DNA of 18,015 bases from JALYZC01 sp035997675 (GCA_035997675.1 DASYIJ010000229.1:1-18015); one strand, 5' to 3'; positions 6,306-13,906 are shown, counted from the first letter of the stretch. Made by a program: numbers and translations. The notes: generated by a model not told the origin, from the sequence alone.

Positions 6306-7535
6306 ATGTCAACCGTCGAGGAGCAGCGTGCGGCGCGCCGAGACGACGACTCGGCGGACGGCGACTCGGCCTCGGATGAGTCGGCCCGCAAGCCACTCGT
6401 CATCGGGCTCCTCACGGCTCCCGGCCTGACCCATCGGGTCGGGCTCCGCCTGCGACGACAGCTTTCCTCGAAGCTCAGCGAGCGCTTCCCCGGCTTCGAG
6501 TGGAAGATCGTGGTCAGGGAAGAGGTCCTCGCCGGAGCCTCGCTCACCCCCTCCAAGGTCGATCTCGTCCAGATCAGCCGCCGCCGGATGCTCGAGGAGG
6601 GATGGGACTTCGCGATCTGCCTCACCGACCTCCCGCTGCACCTCGGCCGGCGGCCGGTCACGGCAAACGCCAGCGTGGCCCTCGGGGTGGGCCTGGTGTC
6701 GCTCCCCGCCCTCGGTGCGGTCGACCTCCACAACCGGGCGACGCAGGCGGTCCTGCGCGTCGTCGACGGTCTCCTCGGCGAGCGGGCGGACCGCAAGTCG
6801 AAGGGAAGCGGCGCCCGGCGCCGGCGCACGCATCGCATGCGCAAGCGCCTGCATCTGCTGTCCTCGTCCCCGGTCGGCCGCGAGGACGTGGCGGAGGACC
6901 GGACGATTCGATTCGTGACCGCGGTGGGGAGCGGCAACTTCCGGCTGCTCATCGGCATGGTGCGTGCGAACCGGCCCTGGCTTCTCATCTCCGGGCTGTC
7001 GCGCGCGCTCGTCGGCGCGCTCGGCACCACCGCGTTCGGGCTGGCCTCCACCGGAGTCTGGAAGCTGGCCGACGGCATGGGCTGGGGGCGCCTGATCGCG
7101 CTCAGCCTGGGCTCGGTGCTCGTTACCTGCCTGTCCCTCATCCTCGTGCACGGGCTGTGGGAACGCAGCCCGGCACCCGATGCGCGCGAGCGCGTGGTGC
7201 TCTTCAACCTCGCGACCGCGATCACCATCACGCTCGGTGTGCTCACGCTCTACGTTGCGCTGATGGTCATCATCACCGGGGCCGCGGTGACGTTGATCGC
7301 CCCGAACGTCCTCGAGAGTGAGGTGCACCACTCGATCGACGCCATCGACTACCTCCGGCTCGCCTGGGTGCTGACTTCGTTGGCGACGCTCGGAGGTGCA
7401 CTCGGAGCCGCGGTCGAGAGCGACGACGTGGTGCGCGCGGCGGCCTACGGCTACCACCCCCACGACGACGAGGGCGACGAGGACGAGGACGACCAAGAGC
7501 CCGCTGACGCGGCGCGCCTCGAAGCCGCCCACTGA
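6306..7535 (+). CDS. Unrecognised 409-aa protein: soluble N-domain plus about four or five membrane helices
   Basis: I do not recognise a named family. Residues 1-28 are acidic and disordered (DDDSADGDSASDES). Residues 30-155 look like a folded alpha/beta domain: LVIGLLTAPG (31-40), DFAICLTDLPLHLG (101-114) and ANASVALGVGLVSLPALGAV (120-139). A very basic linker (164-181, RRRRTHRMRKR) follows. Hydrophobic helices lie at about 225-248, 260-284, 296-333 (possibly two) and 350-370. The tail 385-400 is almost all Asp/Glu. The basic linker before the first helix suggests that the N-domain is cytoplasmic. The gene begins 21 nt after the previous stop with no clear Shine-Dalgarno sequence, so it may be in the HdeD operon. 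A hairpin follows its stop. Confidence 0.8.
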   Translation: MSTVEEQRAARRDDDSADGDSASDESARKPLVIGLLTAPGLTHRVGLRLRRQLSSKLSERFPGFEWKIVVREEVLAGASLTPSKVDLVQISRRRMLEEGWDFAICLTDLPLHLGRRPVTANASVALGVGLVSLPALGAVDLHNRATQAVLRVVDGLLGERADRKSKGSGARRRRTHRMRKRLHLLSSSPVGREDVAEDRTIRFVTAVGSGNFRLLIGMVRANRPWLLISGLSRALVGALGTTAFGLASTGVWKLADGMGWGRLIALSLGSVLVTCLSLILVHGLWERSPAPDARERVVLFNLATAITITLGVLTLYVALMVIITGAAVTLIAPNVLESEVHHSIDAIDYLRLAWVLTSLATLGGALGAAVESDDVVRAAAYGYHPHDDEGDEDEDDQEPADAARLEAAH

Positions 7536-7554
7536 CCGCCTTCGGCGACGGCGG
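7536..7554 (+). terminator. Short hairpin after the 409-aa membrane protein gene
   Basis: CCGCC (7536-7540) and GGCGG (7550-7554) can pair across a 9-nt loop starting at the base after the TGA. The stem is only 5 bp and has no T-run. It is supported mainly by position, before a new leaderless gene. Confidence 0.3.
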
Positions 7555-7581
7555 ATCCGAGTCGGCGGGCCGCGGGCGGGT

Positions 7582-7587
7582 TAGCAT
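7582..7587 (+). promoter_or_regulatory. Predicted -10 element of the cupin gene (leaderless)
   Basis: TAGCAT lies 8 nt before the ATG at 7596 and no Shine-Dalgarno sequence is present. Spacing matches the HxlR, SDR and ArsR genes in this window. No convincing -35 is visible. Confidence 0.35.
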
Positions 7588-7595
7588 GCTCCCCC

Positions 7596-8039
7596 ATGGC
7601 GGTCGTTCACGGGCCCGGCGAGGGCGAGCATCACGCGGTGGGCGCATCCTCGCTGACGCTCAAGGCCACGGCGCCCGACACCCGAGGCCAGTTCTTCCTT
7701 TCCGAGACGGTGGTGGAGCCGGGATTCCCCGGTCCGCCGTTGCATCGGCACCGCGAGCTGACGGACATGTTCTACGTCATCGAGGGCGTGCTGACGCTTC
7801 GCGTCGGCGATGAGGAGATCGAAGCCGGCCCCGGAACGTTTGCGTGCATTCCACCGGGCGAACCGCACACGTTCTCAAATCGCAGCCAGGCGCCCGTCCG
7901 CTTTCTGAACTTCAACACTCCCGGCGGCTTCGAGGAATACATGCGCGAGCTGGCCGCCGCGATGTCGAGCAGCGAAGGGCCGCCCAGCTCCGAGGCCATC
8001 GGAGCGATCGCCGCGAAATACGACTTCGAGCCGGTCTAG
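7596..8039 (+). CDS. Cupin-domain protein
   Basis: 147-aa single-domain cupin. Motif 1 is PPLHRHRELTDMFYVIEG (47-64), giving His50, His52 and an Asp57 where most members have Glu. Motif 2 is IPPGEPHTFSN (85-95), with the metal-binding His91. The beta-barrel presumably binds a divalent metal. The acidic ligand is Asp rather than Glu, a conservative change. Residues 110-147 form a helical tail (FEEYMRELAAAM). Known relatives range from dioxygenases to sugar isomerases and sensors, so the activity cannot be named. It is probably leaderless. The next gene, a RibD_C reductase, starts 14 nt after its stop and is likely co-transcribed. Confidence 0.88.
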   Translation: MAVVHGPGEGEHHAVGASSLTLKATAPDTRGQFFLSETVVEPGFPGPPLHRHRELTDMFYVIEGVLTLRVGDEEIEAGPGTFACIPPGEPHTFSNRSQAPVRFLNFNTPGGFEEYMRELAAAMSSSEGPPSSEAIGAIAAKYDFEPV

Positions 8040-8053
8040 CGCCGTCGACCGCC

Positions 8054-8695
8054 ATGACCCGGTTGAGGTTCGACATATCGATGTCATTGGACGGGTTCGT
8101 CGCCGGACCGAGCCAGACCGAGGAGAACCCCCTCGGCGAGGGAGGCGAACAGCTCCACCAATGGGCGTTCGCTCTCGAGGCGTGGCGCAAGCCCCATGGA
8201 AAGGACGGCGGCGACGTGAATGCGTCCACCGCGGTCATCGAGGAATCGCTCGACAATCTCGGCGCGGCCGTGATGGGCAGGAACATGTTCGGCGGCACGG
8301 GCGCGTGGGGCGACGACCCGTGGGACGGCTGGTGGGGTGACGACCCGCCGTTCCACATGCCAGTCTTCGTCCTCACGCATCACGCCCGCGAGCCGCTCGT
8401 CAAGGACGGCGGCACCACCTTCAACTTCGTCACGGAGGGCATCGCGTCGGCCCTCGAGCAGGCCACGGCGGCCGCTGCCGGCAAGGACGTTGCGCTGACC
8501 GGCGGCGCGAGCGTCGCCCAGCAGTACCTGGCGGCCGGGCTGATCGACGAGATGCAGATCCACGTCGTCCCGGTCCTCCTCGGAGGCGGCACTCGGCTCT
8601 TCGAGAACCTGGAGGGCGCGACGGTCCCGCTCGAGGTCACGCGCGCGGTCGAGGCGCCCGGCGTCACGCACCTCACCTACCGCGCCGTGAAGTGA
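8054..8695 (+). CDS. Dihydrofolate reductase family (RibD C-terminal domain) protein, copy 1
   Basis: 213 aa. FDISMSLDGFVAGPS (6-20) is the N-terminal hallmark of stand-alone RibD_C/DHFR-like proteins such as YyaP/YwjB. LTGGASVAQQYLAAGLIDEM and HVVPVLLGGGTRLFENL are the C-terminal nucleotide-binding and dimer motifs. The fold binds NADPH; the usual substrate in riboflavin synthesis is unlikely for this stand-alone form, and the real substrate is unknown. It carries an insertion at about 22-55 relative to the second copy. It starts 14 nt after the cupin gene and converges on copy 2 with a 21-nt gap. Confidence 0.88.
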   Translation: MTRLRFDISMSLDGFVAGPSQTEENPLGEGGEQLHQWAFALEAWRKPHGKDGGDVNASTAVIEESLDNLGAAVMGRNMFGGTGAWGDDPWDGWWGDDPPFHMPVFVLTHHAREPLVKDGGTTFNFVTEGIASALEQATAAAAGKDVALTGGASVAQQYLAAGLIDEMQIHVVPVLLGGGTRLFENLEGATVPLEVTRAVEAPGVTHLTYRAVK

Positions 8696-8704
8696 TCTCG
8701 CGCT

Positions 8705-8717
8705 GACCCGGCCGGTC
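8705..8717. terminator. Short dyad between convergent reductase genes
   Basis: GACC-CGGCC-GGTC has 4-bp perfect arms and overlaps the stop codon of the minus-strand gene. It could mark the meeting point of the two transcripts, but it is short and has no T-run. Confidence 0.2.
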
Positions 8718-9274
8718 TACACGCGCCGGTAGCGCACGTACACGACACGCGAGCCGAACGTCCGCGTTTCCACCAGCTCCAGGCTGATCCGCTCCTCCAG
8801 GGCGGGGAAGTACGGCGTGCCGCCGCCCAGCACGACCGGACTGACGAACAGCCGGTACTCGTCGATCAGATCCAGCTTGATGGCGTCGGAGGCCAGGCCG
8901 GCGCCGCCGATGGCCAGGTCCTTGCCCGGCTGTTCCTTGAGCTCGGCGATCTCCTCGGCCACCCCCTCATGGGCCAACCTGGCATTGCCCTCGACGTGCT
9001 CGAGGCTCCCCGAGAACACGATCTTCGGCAGCTTCTTCCAGATGCTGGCGAACTCGAGCTCGGTCTCCGAGATCCCCGGTTTCTCGTGGGCGGTCTCCCA
9101 GTACACCATCTCCTCGTAGAGCCGACGTCCGCAGAGGTGCGCACCCAGCTCCCGCGTCTCCTCGTTGTGGAAGCGGTGCCGCTCTTCGTCGGGCGCGCCC
9201 CAGTCGATCTCGCCGTTCGGCCCCGCGATGAAACCATCCAGCGACACGCCCATCGAATAGATCAGCTTCCGCAT
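8717..9274 (-). CDS. Dihydrofolate reductase family (RibD C-terminal domain) protein, copy 2
   Basis: 185 aa. YSMGVSLDGFIAGPNGEIDW (6-25) is the family hallmark. Later motifs are GRRLYEEMVYWE, DLAIGGAGLASDAIKLDLID and FVSPVVLGGGTPYFP. It probably binds NADPH in the cytoplasm; the substrate is unknown. The start was set at the ATG at 9274 because AGAGG (9285-9281) lies 6 nt upstream, and extending upstream gives sequence unlike the family. It faces copy 1 tail to tail. The two are clearly diverged, so this is either an old duplication or two independently acquired members. Confidence 0.9.
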   Translation of the reverse strand: MRKLIYSMGVSLDGFIAGPNGEIDWGAPDEERHRFHNEETRELGAHLCGRRLYEEMVYWETAHEKPGISETELEFASIWKKLPKIVFSGSLEHVEGNARLAHEGVAEEIAELKEQPGKDLAIGGAGLASDAIKLDLIDEYRLFVSPVVLGGGTPYFPALEERISLELVETRTFGSRVVYVRYRRV

Positions 9275-9363
9275 CACGGTCCTCTCGGTCGGCGGGCCAT
9301 TGTCCCGTGATCGTGGCCGGGCCGCTGTCGGCTGCGAACACCCGTCGTGGGGCCTGAAGGCGG

Positions 9364-9391
9364 TTGGATGCACCGGTTTTACGGGTATAGA
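9364..9391 (+). promoter_or_regulatory. Predicted promoter of the 136-aa membrane protein gene
   Basis: TTGGAT (9364-9369), a 16-nt spacer and TATAGA (9386-9391). The -10 keeps TATA and lies in an unusually AT-rich patch (GGTTTTACGGGTATAGACT). Transcription would start near 9398, leaving a leader of about 42 nt that contains the strong ribosome site. Confidence 0.5.
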
Positions 9392-9439
9392 CTCCGGTGC
9401 GCCGGCATCAAGGGAGATCGATTGCGGTGGGGAGGACGA

Positions 9440-9850
9440 ATGCGTAACACGCCGTTGTTCAGGGAGCGGCCGTTGGTCGTCAGGATCATCACCGGGGGCG
9501 TCGTTCCGGTCGCCTTCGGCGCCATCACCGGGCTGGTGCTCGGGGTTTCGGCCGCCGGCTACTGGGCGCTCTCGCTTCTCGCCCTGGCGGGCGGGGTGCT
9601 TGCGGGCTTCGAGCACCCGGACGGTTGGGCGGGCGCCGATCGGGGGCTGATCGGAGGCGCGCTCTTCGGAACGGCTTTGGTCGTCGCGCACGCATTGGCC
9701 GGGACGCACGCCCAGGTATCGGTGCCCAAGTTCGCCCCCATCCTCGTGGTGTTCACCGCGATCATCGGCATGTTCGCCGGCGCGTTGGGCGGCCGGCTGC
9801 GTCGCACGGCGACGGCGCAGCCCTCGGGCAGCGCCTCGGCGGGCTCGTAG
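9440..9850 (+). CDS. Small four-helix membrane protein, conserved hypothetical
   Basis: 136 aa, MRNTPLFRERPLVVRIITGG at the N-terminus, then hydrophobic segments at about 17-36, 40-56, 70-90 and 97-119, and a hydrophilic Ser/Ala tail. No known domain is recognisable. From memory, proteins with the MRNT.LFRERP start, FGAI.G..LGVSAA.YW and AGFEH motifs are widespread in Thermoleophilia with no function assigned. The start is supported by GGGGAGG at 9429-9435, which is excellent, and by the promoter upstream; a longer upstream ORF lacks this. It converges on the large secreted hydrolase gene with a 57-nt gap that includes the palindrome CGGCTAGCCG. Confidence 0.8.
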   Translation: MRNTPLFRERPLVVRIITGGVVPVAFGAITGLVLGVSAAGYWALSLLALAGGVLAGFEHPDGWAGADRGLIGGALFGTALVVAHALAGTHAQVSVPKFAPILVVFTAIIGMFAGALGGRLRRTATAQPSGSASAGS

Positions 9851-9907
9851 CGGCCGGCTGGGCGATTCTCGCGCCGGTGGTGTAGCCGGCGGCTTGAGTC
9901 GCGCCGG

Positions 9908-12133
9908 CTAGCCGTGGACCGTCGACGTGCCCGTGGGCACGTTCGCGACCACCCCGCAACCACCCAGCGTGAGCTGCAGCGGTCCGTCGGTGGTGACCCC
10001 GATCTTCGCGCTGCAACTGATGCCTGCGCGCGGCACGTCGAGGGTGGCGCGGGCAAGGTTGGTGGCGGTGAGCTCGAGTCGGTCGGATTTGGGTTGAGCG
10101 GGCACGGGCCCCCAGTCCAGCGTGCGGCGCTGGTAGGGGATGGGGCCGTGAGATCCACCGTTCAGGGTGCCGGCGCCGAGCGCGACCGGCAACACGGGCG
10201 GATCGCCCACGCCGAACCCATGGGAGACGGCATCGATCTTGCCGGTCGAGCCCGCGCTGCGGATGGTCAGTCCGGAGAGCCAGTAGGCGTGGTCGGCCCG
10301 GCTCTCGCTGATGGTGTCGAGGCTGGGATCGAGCACGTAGGTCACGTGGGCGGGGTTGGAGTCGACCGTGTGGTCGCCGAGGAAGGCGGCCGCGGGGCCG
10401 TATTCGTCGTTGTTGCCCTCGGTGATGTGCCCGGCCGGGGTGAAGATCCAGTGGTCGTAGCGCAAACCGGCCTGCCGGGCGCCCAGGAACGCCTGCTCGC
10501 TCATCTCCGGTCCGACCAGCTCGTCGTTCTGGCCGTACCAGGCCATGATCGGGACGTTGCGCATCGAGGCGAAGGCCCCGGCCGACGGCGGGGGCCCGAC
10601 GATGGGGAAGGCTCGCGCCCAGAGGTCGGGCCAGCGGGAGACCAGCCGGTACGAGCCCGCGCCGCCCATGGAGTAGCCGGTGACGTCGGTCAGGGCGGGG
10701 TTGAGCTTGTAGTGGCGCGCCACGTCGGCCCACATCTCGAACACGTCGGCTTCGGCGTAGCTCTTGTAGCTCCCGTCAGGGCCGCGGCTCTCCGGCGAGG
10801 CCAGGATCGAGCCGCTCCCGCGATCGCCCATCTGCTCGGCCTCGTGGCTGCCCAAGAACTCGTTGTAGTTCGCCGACAGCCCGTGCATGCTGACCACCAA
10901 CCCGAACCCGCGCGACGGAAGCGGCCTGTCGGGCACGTACACCGCGTAGGGCTGTAGCTGGCCGACGTAGCGTCCGTTGCACTCCGCCGTGCTGGTCAGG
11001 CAGATGGTCTGGTACCGCACGCCCTGACCGAGATCGAAATGGCTGGCCATGATCCGGTCGAAGTGGCCGGTGTGGGGCACGGCCGACTCGTCATTGCTCG
11101 CGGCCGCCAGCTTGGCGAAGTCGACGTCCGCACTGAAGGCGCTGACGTCGCCCGACGCCAGAACATCGGCCTGGCGTCGCTCGCGCCACCAGGAGGCGTC
11201 CTGGGCCACGAGCACCCCGCCCTCGACGATGGTGTTGGCGATGCCCGGCTGGTAGATCTTGGGCACCGGCTCGTTGCGGCGAAAGGCCATGTTGAAGAGG
11301 GCGGCGCCATCGGTCGCCGCGCCGCCGGGCTGGCCGGCCGAAGCCACCGGGCCGGGCTTGAGGTAGCGGTTGGCGCTCTTGTCCCACAGACCGACGCCGG
11401 CGGCCATCCGCACCACGGACGCGCCCGGGTCCCAGGCCGCGTGGGGAACGCGCACCTCGATCTGCCGGCGGGCCAGGTCGACGGAAGCGCTCGGCGCGGG
11501 CGCGAGCGTGGAGCCGGTGGCGGCGTCGGTGAGCACCGCCGTCGTGCCGTGGACCGTGACGAACAGCTGCGCCGGCGAGGCCACCCCGGCCCCGGCGGGC
11601 CAGGCCCTCGGAACCGACGAGCTCCCGAGCGAGATCGTGAATCCCACGCGGCTGGGATCCTGGAGTGTGTTCAGCGTGACGCGAAAGGCCGTCGCGCCGG
11701 CAAGCGGCCTGACGCGGAGCTCCACCAGGTCGGCGGCGTTGTCGGCCAGGACCGGGTCGGTCGGATAGGTCAGGGTGCCGCGCTTGGGCGAGAAGAGGTT
11801 GGCGAGCCCGTTGAAGGGATCACTCGGATCCGGCGTTCCCGCTGCTCCGTGGTCGTCGAACAGGTAGTCCTGATACAGGAACTCGCCCCCGCGGTAGGCC
11901 TCGGCGCCCGAGACCAGGATCGGCGGGGCGTGCCACTCGCTTCCCGGCGCGTTACCCAGCTGTGGTGCGTCGGGCGGCGGCGCATAGAGGAGATCGGGGC
12001 CCGGACGCGCCCCCGAAGTCACGCTGGGCAGCGAGGTTGGGTCCGCCTGCGCCGGCGCGGCCGCCACGCCGACGGCCAGGACCGCCGCGGCCATCGCCGC
12101 CATGTTGGCTCTCCCGAGCCTCTGCGCCCTCAC
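9908..12133 (-). CDS. Large secreted two-domain protein: N-terminal beta domain plus alpha/beta-hydrolase (peptidase S9/esterase-like)
   Basis: 741 aa from a GTG. Residues 1-30 form a signal peptide ending AAPAQA, so the protein is exported. Residues about 45-290 resemble the C-terminal binding module of glucodextranase-like proteins, with ELRVRPLAGATAFRVTLNTL and RQIEVRVPHAAWDP. Residues about 395-600 are an alpha/beta-hydrolase: MHGLSANYNEF (416-426), nucleophile Ser488 in GYSMGGAGSYR, Asp537 in GQNDELVGPE and His569 in AGHITEG form a complete triad in order. The last 140 residues form another beta region with Cys707 and Cys726. Substrate could be a peptide, ester or polysaccharide-linked ester. 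GGGGGAGG lies 9 nt before the GTG. The ATG at 12103 would cut the signal peptide. The hydrolase call is firm; the N-domain is less sure. Confidence 0.85.
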   Translation of the reverse strand: MRAQRLGRANMAAMAAAVLAVGVAAAPAQADPTSLPSVTSGARPGPDLLYAPPPDAPQLGNAPGSEWHAPPILVSGAEAYRGGEFLYQDYLFDDHGAAGTPDPSDPFNGLANLFSPKRGTLTYPTDPVLADNAADLVELRVRPLAGATAFRVTLNTLQDPSRVGFTISLGSSSVPRAWPAGAGVASPAQLFVTVHGTTAVLTDAATGSTLAPAPSASVDLARRQIEVRVPHAAWDPGASVVRMAAGVGLWDKSANRYLKPGPVASAGQPGGAATDGAALFNMAFRRNEPVPKIYQPGIANTIVEGGVLVAQDASWWRERRQADVLASGDVSAFSADVDFAKLAAASNDESAVPHTGHFDRIMASHFDLGQGVRYQTICLTSTAECNGRYVGQLQPYAVYVPDRPLPSRGFGLVVSMHGLSANYNEFLGSHEAEQMGDRGSGSILASPESRGPDGSYKSYAEADVFEMWADVARHYKLNPALTDVTGYSMGGAGSYRLVSRWPDLWARAFPIVGPPPSAGAFASMRNVPIMAWYGQNDELVGPEMSEQAFLGARQAGLRYDHWIFTPAGHITEGNNDEYGPAAAFLGDHTVDSNPAHVTYVLDPSLDTISESRADHAYWLSGLTIRSAGSTGKIDAVSHGFGVGDPPVLPVALGAGTLNGGSHGPIPYQRRTLDWGPVPAQPKSDRLELTATNLARATLDVPRAGISCSAKIGVTTDGPLQLTLGGCGVVANVPTGTSTVHG

Positions 12134-12266
12134 CGGCCTCGTCCTCCCCCTGCCAACCGAGTCGAAGCGATCGGAGCCCTGATGCCCCGTTTCTTGGAGG
12201 CATCATCTCATACGTCTGGCGGTCACGGCGCAGCCGCCGCAACGCGCAAGACTCGGGCCTTGGCGA

Positions 12267-12986
12267 TCAGGCCTGCCCAGCGGGGTACGGAAGCTCGGGC
12301 TGCTCTCCACGGCCGGTCGGAGTGGTGTCGAGCACCTTCCACAGCGGCCACATGAAGTCGACGTGGCGGGGAGCCTGGCCGGGCTCGGCCGGCGCGTTGA
12401 AGAGCTCACTGCTCCAGACGTGATGGATCCTCCCGTCGCGGCGCTCGAAGACGGTCGCCAGCGGCCACTGCTCGGCGTCCGACGTCTCGGTCCGGTAGTC
12501 GGCGTTGTAGGACGTCTTCGCCGAGGACAGCAGGCGCGCGTTGCGCCATCCCCGCGCCCGGGCGTGGGCGTTGAAGCGCTCGATCGGCGCCTTCGTGCTG
12601 ACCGCGAAGTTCACGTCCCTGGTGATGTACGGCACGGCGCCGTCGATCCCGTCGATGATCGCCGTGCACGATGGACAGGCGACCTGCAGCGGGCCCTCCG
12701 GCCCCGGGTTGAACATGAAGCTGTAGAGGAACAGGGAGTCCTTGCCTTCCTCGAACAGCTCCGAGAGCTTGACCTGGCGCGCCGTGCAGCTGGCGCCGTC
12801 CCACTCCTCGAATGCGTAGTCCTCGGGTACCTCGCCGCCGGTGGGCAACTTGCGCCGCTGCTCGGCGACGACCTCCTCCTGCCGGCGCAGCTCGATCTCG
12901 GCTTCGAGTAGCCCGTTGCGCGCGCGGCGGTACTCGTCTGACTCACCCGGGTACTGCTTCTCGGTGGCTTCAAGCGTTTCCGGCAT
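12267..12986 (-). CDS. DUF899 family thioredoxin-fold protein
   Basis: 239 aa. A helical N-terminus (15-47, EYRRARNGLLEAEIELRRQE) precedes a thioredoxin-like domain. FMFNPGPEGPLQVACPSCT (90-108) carries a CxxC (Cys104, Cys107) in the usual redox position. The C-terminus HVDFMWPLWKVLDTTP (208-223) is the DUF899 signature. The family is predicted to be a cytoplasmic disulphide or redox protein; no substrate is known. AGGAGAG lies a few nt before the ATG, a good ribosome site. The gene is divergent from an ArsR-SRPBCC pair, and the ArsR operator lies over its TTGACA-18-TATTCA promoter, so shared control is likely. Confidence 0.88.
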   Translation of the reverse strand: MPETLEATEKQYPGESDEYRRARNGLLEAEIELRRQEEVVAEQRRKLPTGGEVPEDYAFEEWDGASCTARQVKLSELFEEGKDSLFLYSFMFNPGPEGPLQVACPSCTAIIDGIDGAVPYITRDVNFAVSTKAPIERFNAHARARGWRNARLLSSAKTSYNADYRTETSDAEQWPLATVFERRDGRIHHVWSSELFNAPAEPGQAPRHVDFMWPLWKVLDTTPTGRGEQPELPYPAGQA

Positions 12987-13024
12987 GGCTCTCCTGGTTT
13001 CGGCTCCGACGTTACACAGGCCCG

Positions 13025-13055
13025 TTGAATATCAGAATGCGATTGATATTGTCAA
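13025..13055. promoter_or_regulatory. Overlapping divergent promoters with ArsR-type inverted-repeat operator
   Basis: AATATCA-N9-TGATATT (13028-13050) is a perfect inverted repeat in an AT-rich island. On the plus strand TTGAAT (13025-13030), 16 nt, then TATTGT (13047-13052) leads to the ArsR ATG at 13060, so that transcript is almost leaderless. On the minus strand perfect TTGACA (13055-13050), 18 nt, then TATTCA (13031-13026) leads to the DUF899 gene. The dyad covers both core promoters, so the ArsR protein could repress both. Confidence 0.7.
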
Positions 13056-13059
13056 CAAG

Positions 13060-13395
13060 ATGGTTGAACGTTCCGCAACGCTCGGTCGCACGTACGCGGC
13101 GTTGGCCGATCCGACGCGCCGCGCACTGCTCGTTGCCCTGCGCGAGGGCGATGCGCGGATAAGCGACCTCGCCGAGCCGCTGCCGATGTCGTTCGCGGGT
13201 GTGTCGCGTCACGTGGGCGTGCTCGAGGACGCCGGCCTGATCCGCCGCGAGGTCCGTGGGCGCGAGCACTGGCTCAGCGTCGAGGAGCACGGGTTGCGCG
13301 AGGCCGAGGAGTGGATCAGGGAGCAGACCGCCTTCTGGGCCCAGCGCGCGGACGCACTGGCGGCCCGCATCGAGCGCAAGCACGGCAAGTCTTGA
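13060..13395 (+). CDS. ArsR-family winged-helix regulator
   Basis: 111 aa. RTYAALADPTRRALLVALRE (10-29) is the ArsR opening helix pair. ISDLAEPLPMSFAGVSRHVG (34-53) is the helix-turn-helix and REHWLSV (68-74) the wing. There are no cysteines, so it is not a CxC metal sensor. It belongs to the group that is commonly paired with an SRPBCC/AHSA1 protein. The start at 13060 is preferred because it lies just after the promoter; upstream in-frame sequence would run through the operator. The SRPBCC gene begins inside the stop codon (TTGA), so they are translationally coupled. Likely an autorepressor; ligand unknown. Confidence 0.9.
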   Translation: MVERSATLGRTYAALADPTRRALLVALREGDARISDLAEPLPMSFAGVSRHVGVLEDAGLIRREVRGREHWLSVEEHGLREAEEWIREQTAFWAQRADALAARIERKHGKS

Positions 13396-13823
13396 GCGAG
13401 GGCGCCCCCACCGCGGTCGTGCAGCGCGTGATCGGTGCGCCGCCCGAGGTGGTCTACGACGAGTGGCTCGACGAAGCGGCGCTACTCGAGTTCATGGCGC
13501 CCGAGGACAGCCCGGCGCGGGAGGTCGAGTGCGATCCCCGGGTCGGCGGCAGGCTGCGCATCGTCCTGGTGGGTGAGGACTCGGTGGTGCAGACGAGCGG
13601 GGAATACCTCGAGCTCGACCGCCCCAACCGCCTCAGCTTCAGCTGGAACGGCGAGTACGGCGGTGGCTTCAGCAGCGTCGTGACCGTCACGCTCGAGCCG
13701 CACGGCTCGGAGGAGACGCTGATGACGATCGAACACACGCGGCTTCCGCCCGACGAGGTGCGTCCCCACGAGAACGGGTGGGCCAGGATCGCGCGGCACC
13801 TGGACGAGCGGCTGCGCGCGTAG
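13392..13823 (+). CDS. SRPBCC/AHSA1-domain protein
   Basis: 143 aa from a TTG that overlaps the ArsR TGA by 4 nt. VVQRVIGAPPEVVYDEWLDE (9-28) is the first strand and helix of the helix-grip fold. CDPRVGGRLRI (47-57) is the conserved AHSA1 turn. GEYLELDRPNRLSFSW (70-85) and a C-terminal helix ENGWARIARHLDERL (127-141) complete the domain. The fold binds hydrophobic ligands in an internal cavity; in ArsR-linked members the ligand is not known. TTG was chosen because the coupling with ArsR is standard for this gene pair and the sequence upstream in this frame is an ArsR shadow. A GTG at 13419 would lose the first strand. Confidence 0.88.
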   Translation: MSEGAPTAVVQRVIGAPPEVVYDEWLDEAALLEFMAPEDSPAREVECDPRVGGRLRIVLVGEDSVVQTSGEYLELDRPNRLSFSWNGEYGGGFSSVVTVTLEPHGSEETLMTIEHTRLPPDEVRPHENGWARIARHLDERLRA

Positions 13824-13906
13824 TACTTGCTTGCCAGTCGGCGCGGTCGGATTTGATCGGCGCCCGTGACGTGGGATGGCAGCGCCTCCAACCAGTCCCG
13901 ACGTCG

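Noticed and set aside
6309..7532. 407-aa minus-strand ORF over the 409-aa membrane protein gene
   Set aside because: His/Asp/Arg-rich with no helices or motifs; mirror frame of the real gene.
11039..12355. 438-aa plus-strand ORF opposite the secreted hydrolase
   Set aside because: Arg/Gly/Ala-rich shadow of a well-supported gene; no ribosome site or domain pattern.
12841..13059. N-terminal extension of the ArsR regulator
   Set aside because: It would run through the operator and the DUF899 gene; family length fits the start at 13060.
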